Assembly (NCBI GenBank): GCA_013203415.1
Contig: JABMQE010000080.1
Span: forward strand, 1 to 12,967
Origin: Candidatus Falkowiibacteriota bacterium
GTDB lineage: Bacteria > Patescibacteriota > Patescibacteriia > UBA2591 > JABMQE01
DNA: 12,967 nucleotides
Reading direction: 5' to 3'
Shown in pieces: positions 4,254 through 11,948 of this stretch (position 1 is its first letter; every line of letters begins with the position of its first letter). Position numbers and translations under genes: made by a program. The notes beneath the pieces are model-generated. The model ran no database searches. It saw nothing but the letters and a program-made list of their open reading frames with translations, and was not told the origin of the DNA.

Positions 4254-6218
4254 TTAGTTTATAAATAAAGGTTTTCGGTTGAGTTCAACTAAAAATTCCA
4301 AATCCGTATCAAATTTATGGTCTTGAATATAGAGGGTGCATTCTTCGGAGCGGACGCAAGTATCATCGGCTGGCTTTGCCTTACTTACTTGTTTAGCAAA
4401 ATCCAAATTTAATTTAAGATAATCGTTTACAGTACCGGCCTGCTTTTGGGCGAGAAGATGATACTCGTGTTTTTTTATTTTTTCGGTTATAGAGGTGGGA
4501 AGTTCGTATTCGAAAGAAAGAGTTTTTTCCTCGCCAAAGCCAATATTAATATAGGTTCCAAACCACTGCTTGCCAAAGGAGACGCCTTGGTCGACTTTGT
4601 CTTCGCTGCCTTCTGCTTCGCGGAAATCCGAACCTAGGGGAACATAAACTCTGGTATAAGTTCCATATTTGGTAATTTTATACGAAGGTTCGCCAGTATG
4701 TTTGTAGGTGATGTTAACTTTGGCGTTGTATCTATCTTCCCCAGCCGGAGAAATCTGGTACTCGATGGTTCTTTTAATAACGCGGTTGGTTTTTAAGGAA
4801 GCGAGGTTGGCATCAACAACCAAAAGATAGTCGTTTTTTGTTGATTTTATTTGGCCAGCCCAAGATAATTCTAAAAGTTCGTTTTGGATTTCGGGGGTGC
4901 TAGAATAAACCATGATTTGTTTCTGGTTTAGGTTGTCCAAAAAGATATTTAAGAATTTTGGCCAATCGGAATTTTCCAAATCGAAAATATTATTAAACAT
5001 CTGGGCTAGGGAGCGGAGAATAAGTTTTTTACGCTCGCTGGTGGGAAGGCCGGCTTGTTTGTGGCCGATGTGGGATTCGTATTCAAGGATATCTGCTAGA
5101 TTATTAGAGGCAAGAAAATATTCGCGGACTTCTAAGTTGCCGGAGAGAGTTAATAAATCGCCTACAAAAGTGGGGGTGATGGCGATAACACCATCTATTT
5201 TTTGATTAGGGTTTGGGGATTCCCTAAGATAGAATTCCATAGCCAGGGGGGCTACCTCGGTAAAATCCGGCGACCAGGTAACATCGCGGAAAAACCATTC
5301 GCCGGTTTGGTTTGGATACCAAGGGTGGTTGTAATTATATTTTGCGATGGGGGCGGGGGCTTGGTTGTTTAGAAGACCGATAAATTTTTTGTCGAGGTTG
5401 TAGGTATCGTCCAGCTCGAGATCTTTTATGGTGCTGTTTTTTATGTTTAGGACACTGTAGGCGGAAACAAAACCGCCGGTAGGGCGGAGCTCGTCGTTAT
5501 TAAGCAGGAGAAAAAGATAATTTTTTTCGGTGCCAAAGCCGGTTAGTTCGGGAACAACTTTAAGCAGGGGTTCGGCTTTATCCAGGACAGCTTCGGCAAG
5601 AGCGAGCTTGTCATCTAAGAGTTTGGCGTTTTTGGTGATGACAGAGAGGACGCCGGGTTCTTCCAAAACTTGCTTAAGGCGAACGCGGGCTTCTTTTATA
5701 TTGGCTTTGATGGCTTGGATTTTTTCCGGAGATTCCTCTATTTTGGCCAGGATAAACTCGCGGCTGGTGTAATCTATTTCTTCTAAGGTTATATCATCGG
5801 CTTGGGCATATGGGGTATCGGCCAGAAGCTCGGCAGAATCCTTGGCAGCGTTGGCGGCTAAGGCGCCGGCAACAACAAGACCTTCGGCACCTTTAATTTG
5901 CTTGCCAGCCCAAGGAAGTTTTTTAAAAATGCTAATACGATTAAAATAGCTTTGGGACTTGGCAAAACTATTGTTGATATTATCTAAAACAACCTCGCTT
6001 TCGGCAAAATCACGATCAAGCAAAAGAGAGGGTATATCCAGGGCTTGGACGCGAATAATTTGGGCTTGGTCGTAAATAACTTTTAAGTGAACGCCCAAAA
6101 AAACGCCAAGAACAAAAATTATAATTAAAGCACCTTGGCCATATCTTTTTCCTCGTTTTAGAGCAACCTTAATACGTTTGGTTTTTGGATTAGGATTGTC
6201 TTTATTTTCTTCGTCCAT
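4254..6218 (-). CDS. DUF4012 domain membrane-anchored protein
   Basis: A 654-aa protein with a basic cytoplasmic head (residues 1-28), one transmembrane helix (~29-52, ALIIIFVLGVFLGVHL), an alpha-helical, probably coiled segment (~55-215), and the DUF4012 domain. That domain is marked by EKNYLFLLLNNDELRPTGGF, the family's hallmark 'yL.l.qN..ElRptGGF'. Most of the protein is outside the membrane. DUF4012 proteins are frequent in CPR bacteria and Actinobacteria and tend to lie among polysaccharide synthesis genes; their reaction is not established. Here it is the last gene of a four-gene run, starting 4 bases after the stop of the preceding glycosyltransferase gene, so it is surely co-transcribed. 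A role in export, anchoring or length control of the glycan is inference. The stop is TAA and length is in the family's usual range. Confidence 0.88.
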   Translation of the reverse strand: MDEENKDNPNPKTKRIKVALKRGKRYGQGALIIIFVLGVFLGVHLKVIYDQAQIIRVQALDIPSLLLDRDFAESEVVLDNINNSFAKSQSYFNRISIFKKLPWAGKQIKGAEGLVVAGALAANAAKDSAELLADTPYAQADDITLEEIDYTSREFILAKIEESPEKIQAIKANIKEARVRLKQVLEEPGVLSVITKNAKLLDDKLALAEAVLDKAEPLLKVVPELTGFGTEKNYLFLLLNNDELRPTGGFVSAYSVLNIKNSTIKDLELDDTYNLDKKFIGLLNNQAPAPIAKYNYNHPWYPNQTGEWFFRDVTWSPDFTEVAPLAMEFYLRESPNPNQKIDGVIAITPTFVGDLLTLSGNLEVREYFLASNNLADILEYESHIGHKQAGLPTSERKKLILRSLAQMFNNIFDLENSDWPKFLNIFLDNLNQKQIMVYSSTPEIQNELLELSWAGQIKSTKNDYLLVVDANLASLKTNRVIKRTIEYQISPAGEDRYNAKVNITYKHTGEPSYKITKYGTYTRVYVPLGSDFREAEGSEDKVDQGVSFGKQWFGTYINIGFGEEKTLSFEYELPTSITEKIKKHEYHLLAQKQAGTVNDYLKLNLDFAKQVSKAKPADDTCVRSEECTLYIQDHKFDTDLEFLVELNRKPLFIN

Positions 6219-6222
6219 AGGA

Positions 6223-7374
6223 TTAAGTATTTTGCAAAGAAGTTTTTAAGAATCTTTGCTTGTTTAATTTTTCCTTTTCGTAAACAAGGTCTGTTTGGGT
6301 TATTATTTTTTCCCAGTTGTATTCTTTTTTAACTTTTTCGGCAGCTAAGTCGCCAAGGCGGGCAACCAGGTCTGGCTGTTTTATCAAAATTTTTAGCTTT
6401 TTTTGAAGGTCGACGCAGTTTTTATTTTCGAAGGCAAGGCCGGCATCGGCGGCAACTTCCAAATTTTCCGGGATGTCGCTTACAAGAACAGCTTTAGAAA
6501 AAGACATGGCTTCTAAAAGAGAGAGGGACATGCCCTCGGACTCTGAAGGATGAACATAAAAATAACAATTTTGGTAAAAAGCAACAAGGTCTGGGCCTTG
6601 TTTTCTGCCGGTAAATATTATGCGGTTGTCGCCTGAGGCAAGCTTTTTTATTTTTTCGACATAATCATCGGTAAAAGCGCCGGAGCCGACGATGACAAGT
6701 TTTAGGTTTACTTTAAGCGAGCGGAAGGCGCGGATAAGATGATGGATTCCTTTGTGGCGGACAAGGCGAGAGACAACAAGGAGGTAGCGGCCTTTTTCGA
6801 GATTAAATTTTTTAAGGACTTCTGGGGTTTTAGGAGTTTTAGGAAACGGGGTGGCGCCGTTAGGAATGTATTCGGCTTTGGTATGATATTTTTTATAGCA
6901 ATAATCGCGAAGGGTTTTAGAGACGGTGATTGTTTTATGAGGAAACTTACAAGCGGCCCACTCGCCAAGATGCAAAAAGAAGCGGGCAAAAGGACCCCAT
7001 TTTTGATGATTTCTATCAAGGCAATGAAAGGTGGTTATGATTTTGGTTCTAAATTTTAGGAGGCGGGGAATAAAAGATAGAAGAGCCGGGCCGACGTTTT
7101 GATAATGGATAATATCATAATTTTGAAACAAGGCATGAAGAGTGGCAAAAAAAACATGAGAGATGGTGTCTAAATGTTTGGTATGGATCGAAGGCATGCT
7201 TATTAGATGGACACCTTGATGTTTTTTGATTCTTTTGGGGGTATAGTTAGGCCTGGTATAAACAAAAACCTCATGATTTAATTTTGTTAAACCAATACTT
7301 AAATTTTCGACATATCTTTCGATGCCGCCGGTGCGGGTGGGTATTCCTTTTTGACCGATGAAAGCTATTTTCAT
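6223..7374 (-). CDS. GT4 family glycosyltransferase
   Basis: A 383-aa retaining glycosyltransferase with the GT-B fold. The N-terminal acceptor domain opens with KIAFIGQKGIPTRTGGIERYVENL, the glycine-rich loop typical of GT4 enzymes in O-antigen and capsule clusters. The C-terminal domain has VVSRLVRHKGIHHLI (~200-214) and the E-x7-E nucleotide-sugar motif ESEGMSLSLLEAM (Glu280 and Glu288). There is no signal peptide, so it acts at the cytoplasmic membrane face, adding a sugar to a lipid-linked glycan. The donor sugar cannot be told from sequence. It follows the other GT4 gene after a 66-base gap of short repeats and is followed after 4 bases by the DUF4012 gene. The ATG at 7374 fits the family start. 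Confidence 0.92.
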   Translation of the reverse strand: MKIAFIGQKGIPTRTGGIERYVENLSIGLTKLNHEVFVYTRPNYTPKRIKKHQGVHLISMPSIHTKHLDTISHVFFATLHALFQNYDIIHYQNVGPALLSFIPRLLKFRTKIITTFHCLDRNHQKWGPFARFFLHLGEWAACKFPHKTITVSKTLRDYCYKKYHTKAEYIPNGATPFPKTPKTPEVLKKFNLEKGRYLLVVSRLVRHKGIHHLIRAFRSLKVNLKLVIVGSGAFTDDYVEKIKKLASGDNRIIFTGRKQGPDLVAFYQNCYFYVHPSESEGMSLSLLEAMSFSKAVLVSDIPENLEVAADAGLAFENKNCVDLQKKLKILIKQPDLVARLGDLAAEKVKKEYNWEKIITQTDLVYEKEKLNKQRFLKTSLQNT

Positions 7375-7380
7375 AAATAT

Positions 7381-7417
7381 GATACGAAATTATGCGAAAT
7401 ATGCGAAACTACGAAAA
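7381..7417. repeat. Degenerate ~10-bp tandem repeats in the inter-GT gap
   Basis: Units of about 10 bases share a GCGAAA/ACGAAA core: GATACGAAAT, TATGCGAAAT, ATGCGAAACT, ACGAAAATGC. They fill most of the 66-base gap just upstream of the ATG at 7374. No promoter is clear within them; they may be a protein-binding array or simple slippage. Confidence 0.5.
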
Positions 7418-7440
7418 TGCGGAATTGGCAAACATGGGAA

Positions 7441-8679
7441 TTAATTTTTATCAGAAATTAGGGAGGCGTAGATATTTATTAATGAGTTATAGAATTTTTC
7501 GGGGTTGTTTTTTTGGATAACGGTTTTTTGAGCAAGAGAACTTATTTTTTGCAGCTCTTTATCATTATATTTCGAGTTTAGGAGGTTGGACATGATTTCG
7601 GCCAGCTTTTTAACATCGCCTGGGGGATAAAGAAAGCCGGTTTGCCCATGTTTTACCCATTCGGGAATTCCTCCCACCTTAGCACAAATCACAATTTTTT
7701 TGAAGGCCATTGATTCGATTACAGAACGAGGAGCGTTTTCGGGCCAGACAGAAGGGAAAACAAGGAACTTGGCGGATTTTATTAGGCAGGAGAGCTCTTT
7801 TTTATTTTTGTGGCCTAAAAAGATGATTTGGGAATGGTTTTTGTTTTTTTTAGCCAAAGTTTCGAGTTCTTTTCTGCTGGCGCCGGAACCAGCGATAAGG
7901 AGAGGGGTTTTGGTTTTTAATTTAGAATAGGCATTGATTAGATTTGGGATTCCTTTTTCCGGACTTAGGCGGCCAAAGTAGAGGATAAAGTCCTTGATAT
8001 TATTTGATGTGGGGCTTGGAGTTTCCAAAAGAGGATTGGGCAAATTTATTATTTGTTTTTTAAAACCAAAGTCCTTGAACTTGTTTGCCAAGAACATGCT
8101 TGGGGAAATAAAGATGTCTATTTTTTGGTAGAGTTTAAGCCATTGGTGGAGATAGGCCTCGAGAGTGCAGATTAAACTTTTTAGGTATGAATTTTTTATG
8201 CTTTTATCAAAAAAACATTTATAGTATTTTTGGTTTTTTGTTTTTTCCCAGATTTGACCGCGAGAAAAAAGAGAATAATTAGGAGAGATTAATTTGTAGT
8301 CGCGCAAAGTCATAACCATGGGGATGTTATTTTTTTTTAGAACAGAGATGATGGAGGGGCTTAGATGATGATAGATGTTATGAAGATGGGCAACACTTGG
8401 CTTAAAATCTTGGATGAGGTTTTGCAAACTTTTTTTGGAGGCGAAATTATAAAAAATGTTTTGGATTATTTTTAGAGCAAGGAAGGGATTATAATTTTTA
8501 TCCAAATCATAAGATTTTACAAAATATTTATCCCACCTTGAGGGGTGGTTTTTAATATCTTTGGTAGAAAAGCAGGCGACTTTGTGGCCGCGGGATTTTA
8601 GGAGACCGCAGAGCTCGAGATACGACCTTTCCGCGCCGCCGCGAATGTAATGAAAATTGTTAATTTGAAGGATGCGCAT
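7441..8679 (-). CDS. GT4 family glycosyltransferase
   Basis: A 412-aa GT-B glycosyltransferase. The N-terminal domain begins RILQINNFHYIRGGAERSYLEL, where the GGAER loop is typical of GT4. The C-terminal domain has YFGRLSPEKGIPNLI (~234-248), LLIAGSG (~260) and the E-x7-E motif within ENAPRSVIES (Glu314 and Glu322), then GGIPEWVKHGQTGFLYPPGD, the usual nucleotide-sugar region. It is unusually rich in Lys, Asn and Ile, in line with the AT-rich genome. Its start lies 20 bases inside the end of the radical SAM gene, so the two are translationally coupled. Likely role: addition of a sugar to a surface glycan; donor and acceptor unknown. It differs clearly from the second GT4 enzyme downstream and is not a recent duplicate. 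Confidence 0.92.
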   Translation of the reverse strand: MRILQINNFHYIRGGAERSYLELCGLLKSRGHKVACFSTKDIKNHPSRWDKYFVKSYDLDKNYNPFLALKIIQNIFYNFASKKSLQNLIQDFKPSVAHLHNIYHHLSPSIISVLKKNNIPMVMTLRDYKLISPNYSLFSRGQIWEKTKNQKYYKCFFDKSIKNSYLKSLICTLEAYLHQWLKLYQKIDIFISPSMFLANKFKDFGFKKQIINLPNPLLETPSPTSNNIKDFILYFGRLSPEKGIPNLINAYSKLKTKTPLLIAGSGASRKELETLAKKNKNHSQIIFLGHKNKKELSCLIKSAKFLVFPSVWPENAPRSVIESMAFKKIVICAKVGGIPEWVKHGQTGFLYPPGDVKKLAEIMSNLLNSKYNDKELQKISSLAQKTVIQKNNPEKFYNSLINIYASLISDKN

Positions 8680-9658
8680 TTTTAAAAAATTTGTTTTTTA
8701 TTATCCAAAAGATTACTTTTAATAAATTCTTCTTCATCTGGCCCCTTAAGGTACAGATAATCCAGCTTTCTTGAATTTTATCTTGTTTTATTTTCTCGCG
8801 GACCTCTTTAGCTTTAGGAGAAGACCAGATTTTATCGAGATTTTCTTTATCCAAGTTGCCCATTTTTAGATCTATAAGGTTGCTGGGATATATATCGCCG
8901 GTAGCACTAACAAACAAAGAGTCGCGGCCAGCACCCGAGGGCAGTAATCTTTTTTTGTTAATTAAATAAAAAAGGAGTCCATAATTGTAGTAGGCCCGAA
9001 GCCATCTTTTTGGGGAGGAGCTTTTTAGTTCGCTTGCAATAATGTAGGCAAGACCCTCTTGTATTGGGGTGGGAGAAGTAATATTGTTGTTAGTTTTTTT
9101 AAAATATATTTGAGAGTTTTGAACCAAGGCAAGAGCGAGCTCTACGTTTAACTCTTTGGAAAGATTATAAACTTTTTTTATCTCGGAACTATTTTCATCC
9201 ATAATGGTAAAACTAAAGCCCAAGTTCTTAACACCAATTTTTTTTAGGTTGGTAATTGTAGTAATGGCTTTTTCGAAACTCCCTTCTTGGCCGCGGATTT
9301 GGTTATGCATTTTTTTGGTGCCGTCCAAAGAAACTCTGATGCCAATTTTATTATCAAACTTTAATATGCTTTGCATTTGGCTTTTGATAACCTCGGGGGC
9401 AAGACCATTAGTGGAGATGATGATCTGGGCTTTGGGAGACATTTTTTTAGTTATCCTTATGATTTCTGGCAGGTCTTGGCGAAGGAATGGTTCGCCGCCG
9501 GTTAAATTAATATAACGGAGATCTTTGCTAAGGTTTAGAAGGGCTTTATGGGACAAGTTGGCTGGTTTTTGGATTTGCCAAATACTACACATTTTGCAAT
9601 GTGAATTACACCTATAAGTTATGGCAATTGTGGCATCTTTAGGTATTGATTTATTCAT
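8660..9658 (-). CDS. Radical SAM protein with degenerate SPASM/Twitch region
   Basis: A 332-aa radical SAM enzyme. The 4Fe-4S/SAM site is intact: Cys17, Cys21 and Cys24 in TYRCNSHCKMCSIW, followed by the SAM-contact GGEPFLR (Gly54-Arg60) and ISTNGLAP. The C-terminal part aligns by eye with SPASM/Twitch domains (AGRDSLFVSATGDIYP...LIDLKMGNL...IWSS), but three of the cysteines expected for an auxiliary cluster are Ser (about 241, 259 and 298) and only Cys302 remains. It therefore probably has a single cluster. It is the first gene of the polysaccharide run and overlaps the next gene by 20 bases. Related proteins occur beside GT4 genes in CPR glycan clusters; the substrate is unknown. The start was set at the ATG 9658; a GTG at 9691 in the same frame would add 11 residues lacking family character. 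No Shine-Dalgarno site is visible. Confidence 0.85.
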   Translation of the reverse strand: MNKSIPKDATIAITYRCNSHCKMCSIWQIQKPANLSHKALLNLSKDLRYINLTGGEPFLRQDLPEIIRITKKMSPKAQIIISTNGLAPEVIKSQMQSILKFDNKIGIRVSLDGTKKMHNQIRGQEGSFEKAITTITNLKKIGVKNLGFSFTIMDENSSEIKKVYNLSKELNVELALALVQNSQIYFKKTNNNITSPTPIQEGLAYIIASELKSSSPKRWLRAYYNYGLLFYLINKKRLLPSGAGRDSLFVSATGDIYPSNLIDLKMGNLDKENLDKIWSSPKAKEVREKIKQDKIQESWIICTLRGQMKKNLLKVIFWIIKNKFFKNAHPSN

Positions 9659-9688
9659 AGATGTGTGCAAGAATGACTTATTGCTTGA

Positions 9689-9736
9689 CACGCCTACGCC
9701 TTTCGACTCGCTTCACTCGCTTAAGGCTTCGGCGTG
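9689..9736. repeat. Palindromic hairpin in the divergent promoter region
   Basis: CACGCC (9689-9694) pairs with GGCGTG (9731-9736), and GCCTT (9698-9702) pairs with AAGGC (9723-9727), with three unpaired bases between on each side. The loop holds direct repeats (GACTCGCTTC, CACTCGCTTA). The heptamer GCTTGAC lies at its left edge (9683), inverted at 9770 and again direct at 9807. It lies in the ~180-base gap between the radical SAM operon and the O-antigen ligase gene. It may be a dispersed palindrome or a regulatory site. No good -10 box was found on either strand here. Confidence 0.6.
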
Positions 9737-9841
9737 CGGGACTCAGACTCTCCATAGCGCAAACAAATAGTCAAGCCCCTTTACTTGGCAGGGGGATTAC
9801 CTTAAAGCTTGACCGTAAATATTATCATAAAAATGAAGATT

Positions 9842-11194
9842 ATGTCAAAGGAGAAACTAAGAATATTAATTATAGCAACAGGGCTTGCGATTCTGGCAGT
9901 GCCTTTTATTTTCTTTAAGACAACCTTGGCCCTGGGTTTGGGCTTCTTGCTTCTTTATTATTTGATAATAATAATAATTTTGAAGCCAAAACTTGGGCTT
10001 TTTCTCTTGATTATTATTAGGCCTTGTTTGGATATTTTAACAGACAGGATGGTGCTTGCGATAGGAGGTTTTAATTTGAATCTGGCTAGTTTGATTGGGA
10101 TTATTACGCTTGGATTTGGGGGAGTATTGGTTATAAAAAATCGGAATACATTAAAAAAAGTCCCATTAATCTGGCCAATAGTATTATTTTTAGGAATAAC
10201 TCTTGGGAGCTTATTTTTGTCGATGGACACTAAAGTTAGCTTAGGCGAATTTGTGCGGCTTTTAAGTATGTTCGGGCTTTATGTTTTGGGATACTTTTTA
10301 ATTAAAGACAAAAAAGATTTTAGGGCACTTATAAAGGTTATAATTTTTTCGGCAGTGATACCAAGTATTTTTGCGGTTTGGCAATTTTTTACAAAAACCG
10401 GAATCTCGGTACCTTTGGAGGGGGTGGAAAACAGAATTTTTGGGACATTTGCTTTTCCAACGCTTTATGCTTATTTTTTAATCATACCGATAGTTTTGAG
10501 TTTTTATTTGATGCTTAGGGGAGACAAACAAAAACTTTCAAATGCTTTGGCAATTATTTTGCTGCCAGTATTAGTTTTTCTTATGGCTATGACTTATACG
10601 CGAGGGGCTTGGTTGGCCTTGAGTTTGATATTGATTGCTTTGGGGGTTATAAAATACAGAAAATTTTTAATGGTTTTTTTAGCAATTATTTTATGTCTTT
10701 ATCTTTTGGTAGAGCCGATTAACGAAAGAATAAACAGCCAGTATGGGTCTATCCGCTGGCGGGCAGATACATGGGAGCAGGGTTTGGGAATAGCCAAAGA
10801 AAAAATAATTTTAGGCCATGGGACAGGAGTGGCGGAGGAATTGATATTAAAAAAACGAGGGGAGGACTTTGGTTCGGCTGATGTGCATAATGATTATTTA
10901 AAAATACTTTTGGAAAACGGGGTTTTTGGATTTTTGGCTTATATTTTTATTATTTTTGGAATATTTTATAAACTTGGAAAAAAATATTTTAAGGCCAAGG
11001 GAGAAAAAGAGAGAACATTGGTTTTGATTATGGTTTGCTTGGCCGGGACTTTGTATTTGATAAGTTTTTTTAGTAATGCAATAAAAAACACTGCAATGCA
11101 GTGGACTTGGTGGGTCTTTTTGGGCGCGTTTTTTAGAATCTACCCCGCACCAGAAGGCCCCCATCCCATAGCGGACAAGAAGGTGCAAGATTAA
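9842..11194 (+). CDS. O-antigen ligase / polymerase family membrane protein (Wzy-like)
   Basis: A 450-aa polytopic membrane protein with about 10-12 hydrophobic helices. The Wzy_C (PF04932) signature is clear: YTRGAWLAL (helix near the middle), then the large extracytoplasmic loop with RADTWEQGLGIAKEKIILGHGTG and DVHNDYLKILLENG, holding the conserved Arg and His-Asn residues. Such proteins join lipid-linked glycan units into polymers or transfer them to an acceptor outside the membrane. It is divergent from the glycosyltransferase run, and the two together form one locus. The ATG at 9842 is preferred over TTG 9809 or ATG 9833 because it starts the basic head (MSKEKLR) just before the first helix. 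The last ~18 residues (YPAPEGPHPIADKKVQD) are polar, unlike the family, and come from an inverted-repeat element that also supplies the stop. Confidence 0.88.
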   Translation: MSKEKLRILIIATGLAILAVPFIFFKTTLALGLGFLLLYYLIIIIILKPKLGLFLLIIIRPCLDILTDRMVLAIGGFNLNLASLIGIITLGFGGVLVIKNRNTLKKVPLIWPIVLFLGITLGSLFLSMDTKVSLGEFVRLLSMFGLYVLGYFLIKDKKDFRALIKVIIFSAVIPSIFAVWQFFTKTGISVPLEGVENRIFGTFAFPTLYAYFLIIPIVLSFYLMLRGDKQKLSNALAIILLPVLVFLMAMTYTRGAWLALSLILIALGVIKYRKFLMVFLAIILCLYLLVEPINERINSQYGSIRWRADTWEQGLGIAKEKIILGHGTGVAEELILKKRGEDFGSADVHNDYLKILLENGVFGFLAYIFIIFGIFYKLGKKYFKAKGEKERTLVLIMVCLAGTLYLISFFSNAIKNTAMQWTWWVFLGAFFRIYPAPEGPHPIADKKVQD

Positions 11195-11212
11195 TAGGCC
11201 TTCGGTGCGGGG
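11143..11212. repeat. Inverted repeat spanning the 3' end of the ligase gene
   Basis: CCCCGCACCAGAAGGCC (11143-11159) pairs with GGCCTTCGGTGCGGGG (11197-11212) with one extra A in the left arm. The 37-base loop contains the last 11 codons and the TAA. TTTCGCTCCC follows, so termination is possible but the T-run is poor. GC content is high relative to the gene. Confidence 0.8.
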
Positions 11213-11283
11213 TTTCGCTCCCGCATCGTATTATTAGGTGGTATGAGTTCTTGTTGGGGGAGCTTCAAAAAGATGAGTAAAGG

Positions 11284-11320
11284 AAAGGGGTCAAGGTGCT
11301 TAGCATCTTGACCCCTTTTT
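11284..11320. terminator. Very strong hairpin terminator
   Basis: AAA-GGGGTCAAGGTGC, loop TTA, GCATCTTGACCCC-TTTTT: a 13-bp stem with one G-T wobble, extended by A-T pairs. It ends the minus-strand lipoprotein operon (stop at 11341) and, with five T's on +, can also end transcription from the ligase gene. Confidence 0.92.
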
Positions 11321-11340
11321 CGACGAAAGAGCGTTTCCTC

Positions 11341-11925
11341 CTAGCCCTCCTCCTCGGCCACCTCCTCTTCCTGCGGACGCCAGGTGACGACGCCGCCTGC
11401 AGGGACAGGGCCGTAGACATCGCCCTGTCTAGAGACAGAGAAGGTCCAATCGCCGGCGCCCCATTTGGAATCAGGCGCGGTCTGGCGCCACCACTTCTCC
11501 TGATCCTTGGGGGAGAAGGAGATGCGCTCGAGGAAGACGCGTCCCTCGGGAGTGCCATTGGTGTTTAGGAAAACACCAAGGCGGTTGTTCTTTTGAGGGA
11601 GACCCAAGAGGGTGGGGTTGATGATGGCGATGGCGCCGCCGTACCTGAGAGCTTCGATGACTATGAAGTGGGGGCCAGCGCCAGGACCCCAGCTGCCGGT
11701 GATGTCTCCGACAAGAACGACTGGAGACGTGCCATCATAGACCTTGAAGTGCTTCCAAAGGTTTCTGATGGCGAGGATGGTGCCATCCTGACTCAGGTAG
11801 ACGTCCGAGTCCTCCTCGAACTTGATATTCGAGATGATGACATCTTCCGAAGAGCTGACGCCATCATCAACGCGGTCACAGGCCGCGAGGCAGAACAGAG
11901 CGAGTACTACAGACAAGTGCTTCAT
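11341..11925 (-). CDS. Exported lipoprotein of unknown function, GC-rich
   Basis: A 194-aa protein. The ATG at 11925 is chosen over upstream in-frame starts because it has an AAGGAG site 7 bases away and begins a signal peptide, MKHLSVVLALFCLAAC, with lipobox Leu13-Ala-Ala-Cys16. Asp follows the lipid-bearing Cys; in E. coli this keeps a lipoprotein in the inner membrane, but the rule may not hold here. The mature part is rich in beta-type sequence (VYLSQDGTILAIRNLWKHFKVYDGTSPVVLVGDITG) with Trp/Gly-rich segments (WWRQTAPDSKWGAGDWTF) and an acidic tail (EEEVAEEEG). No family recognised. It follows the OmpA-like gene by 23 bases, so the two form one operon. Base composition and Shine-Dalgarno strength differ sharply from the genes before 11200. 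Confidence 0.75.
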   Translation of the reverse strand: MKHLSVVLALFCLAACDRVDDGVSSSEDVIISNIKFEEDSDVYLSQDGTILAIRNLWKHFKVYDGTSPVVLVGDITGSWGPGAGPHFIVIEALRYGGAIAIINPTLLGLPQKNNRLGVFLNTNGTPEGRVFLERISFSPKDQEKWWRQTAPDSKWGAGDWTFSVSRQGDVYGPVPAGGVVTWRPQEEEVAEEEG

Positions 11926-11948
11926 CACGAGCTCCTTTCTTTGGAACT

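Noticed and set aside
9661..9918. 85-codon ORF on + through the divergent intergenic hairpin
   Set aside because: Arg/Leu-rich translation of the palindrome running into another frame of the ligase gene; no ribosome site.
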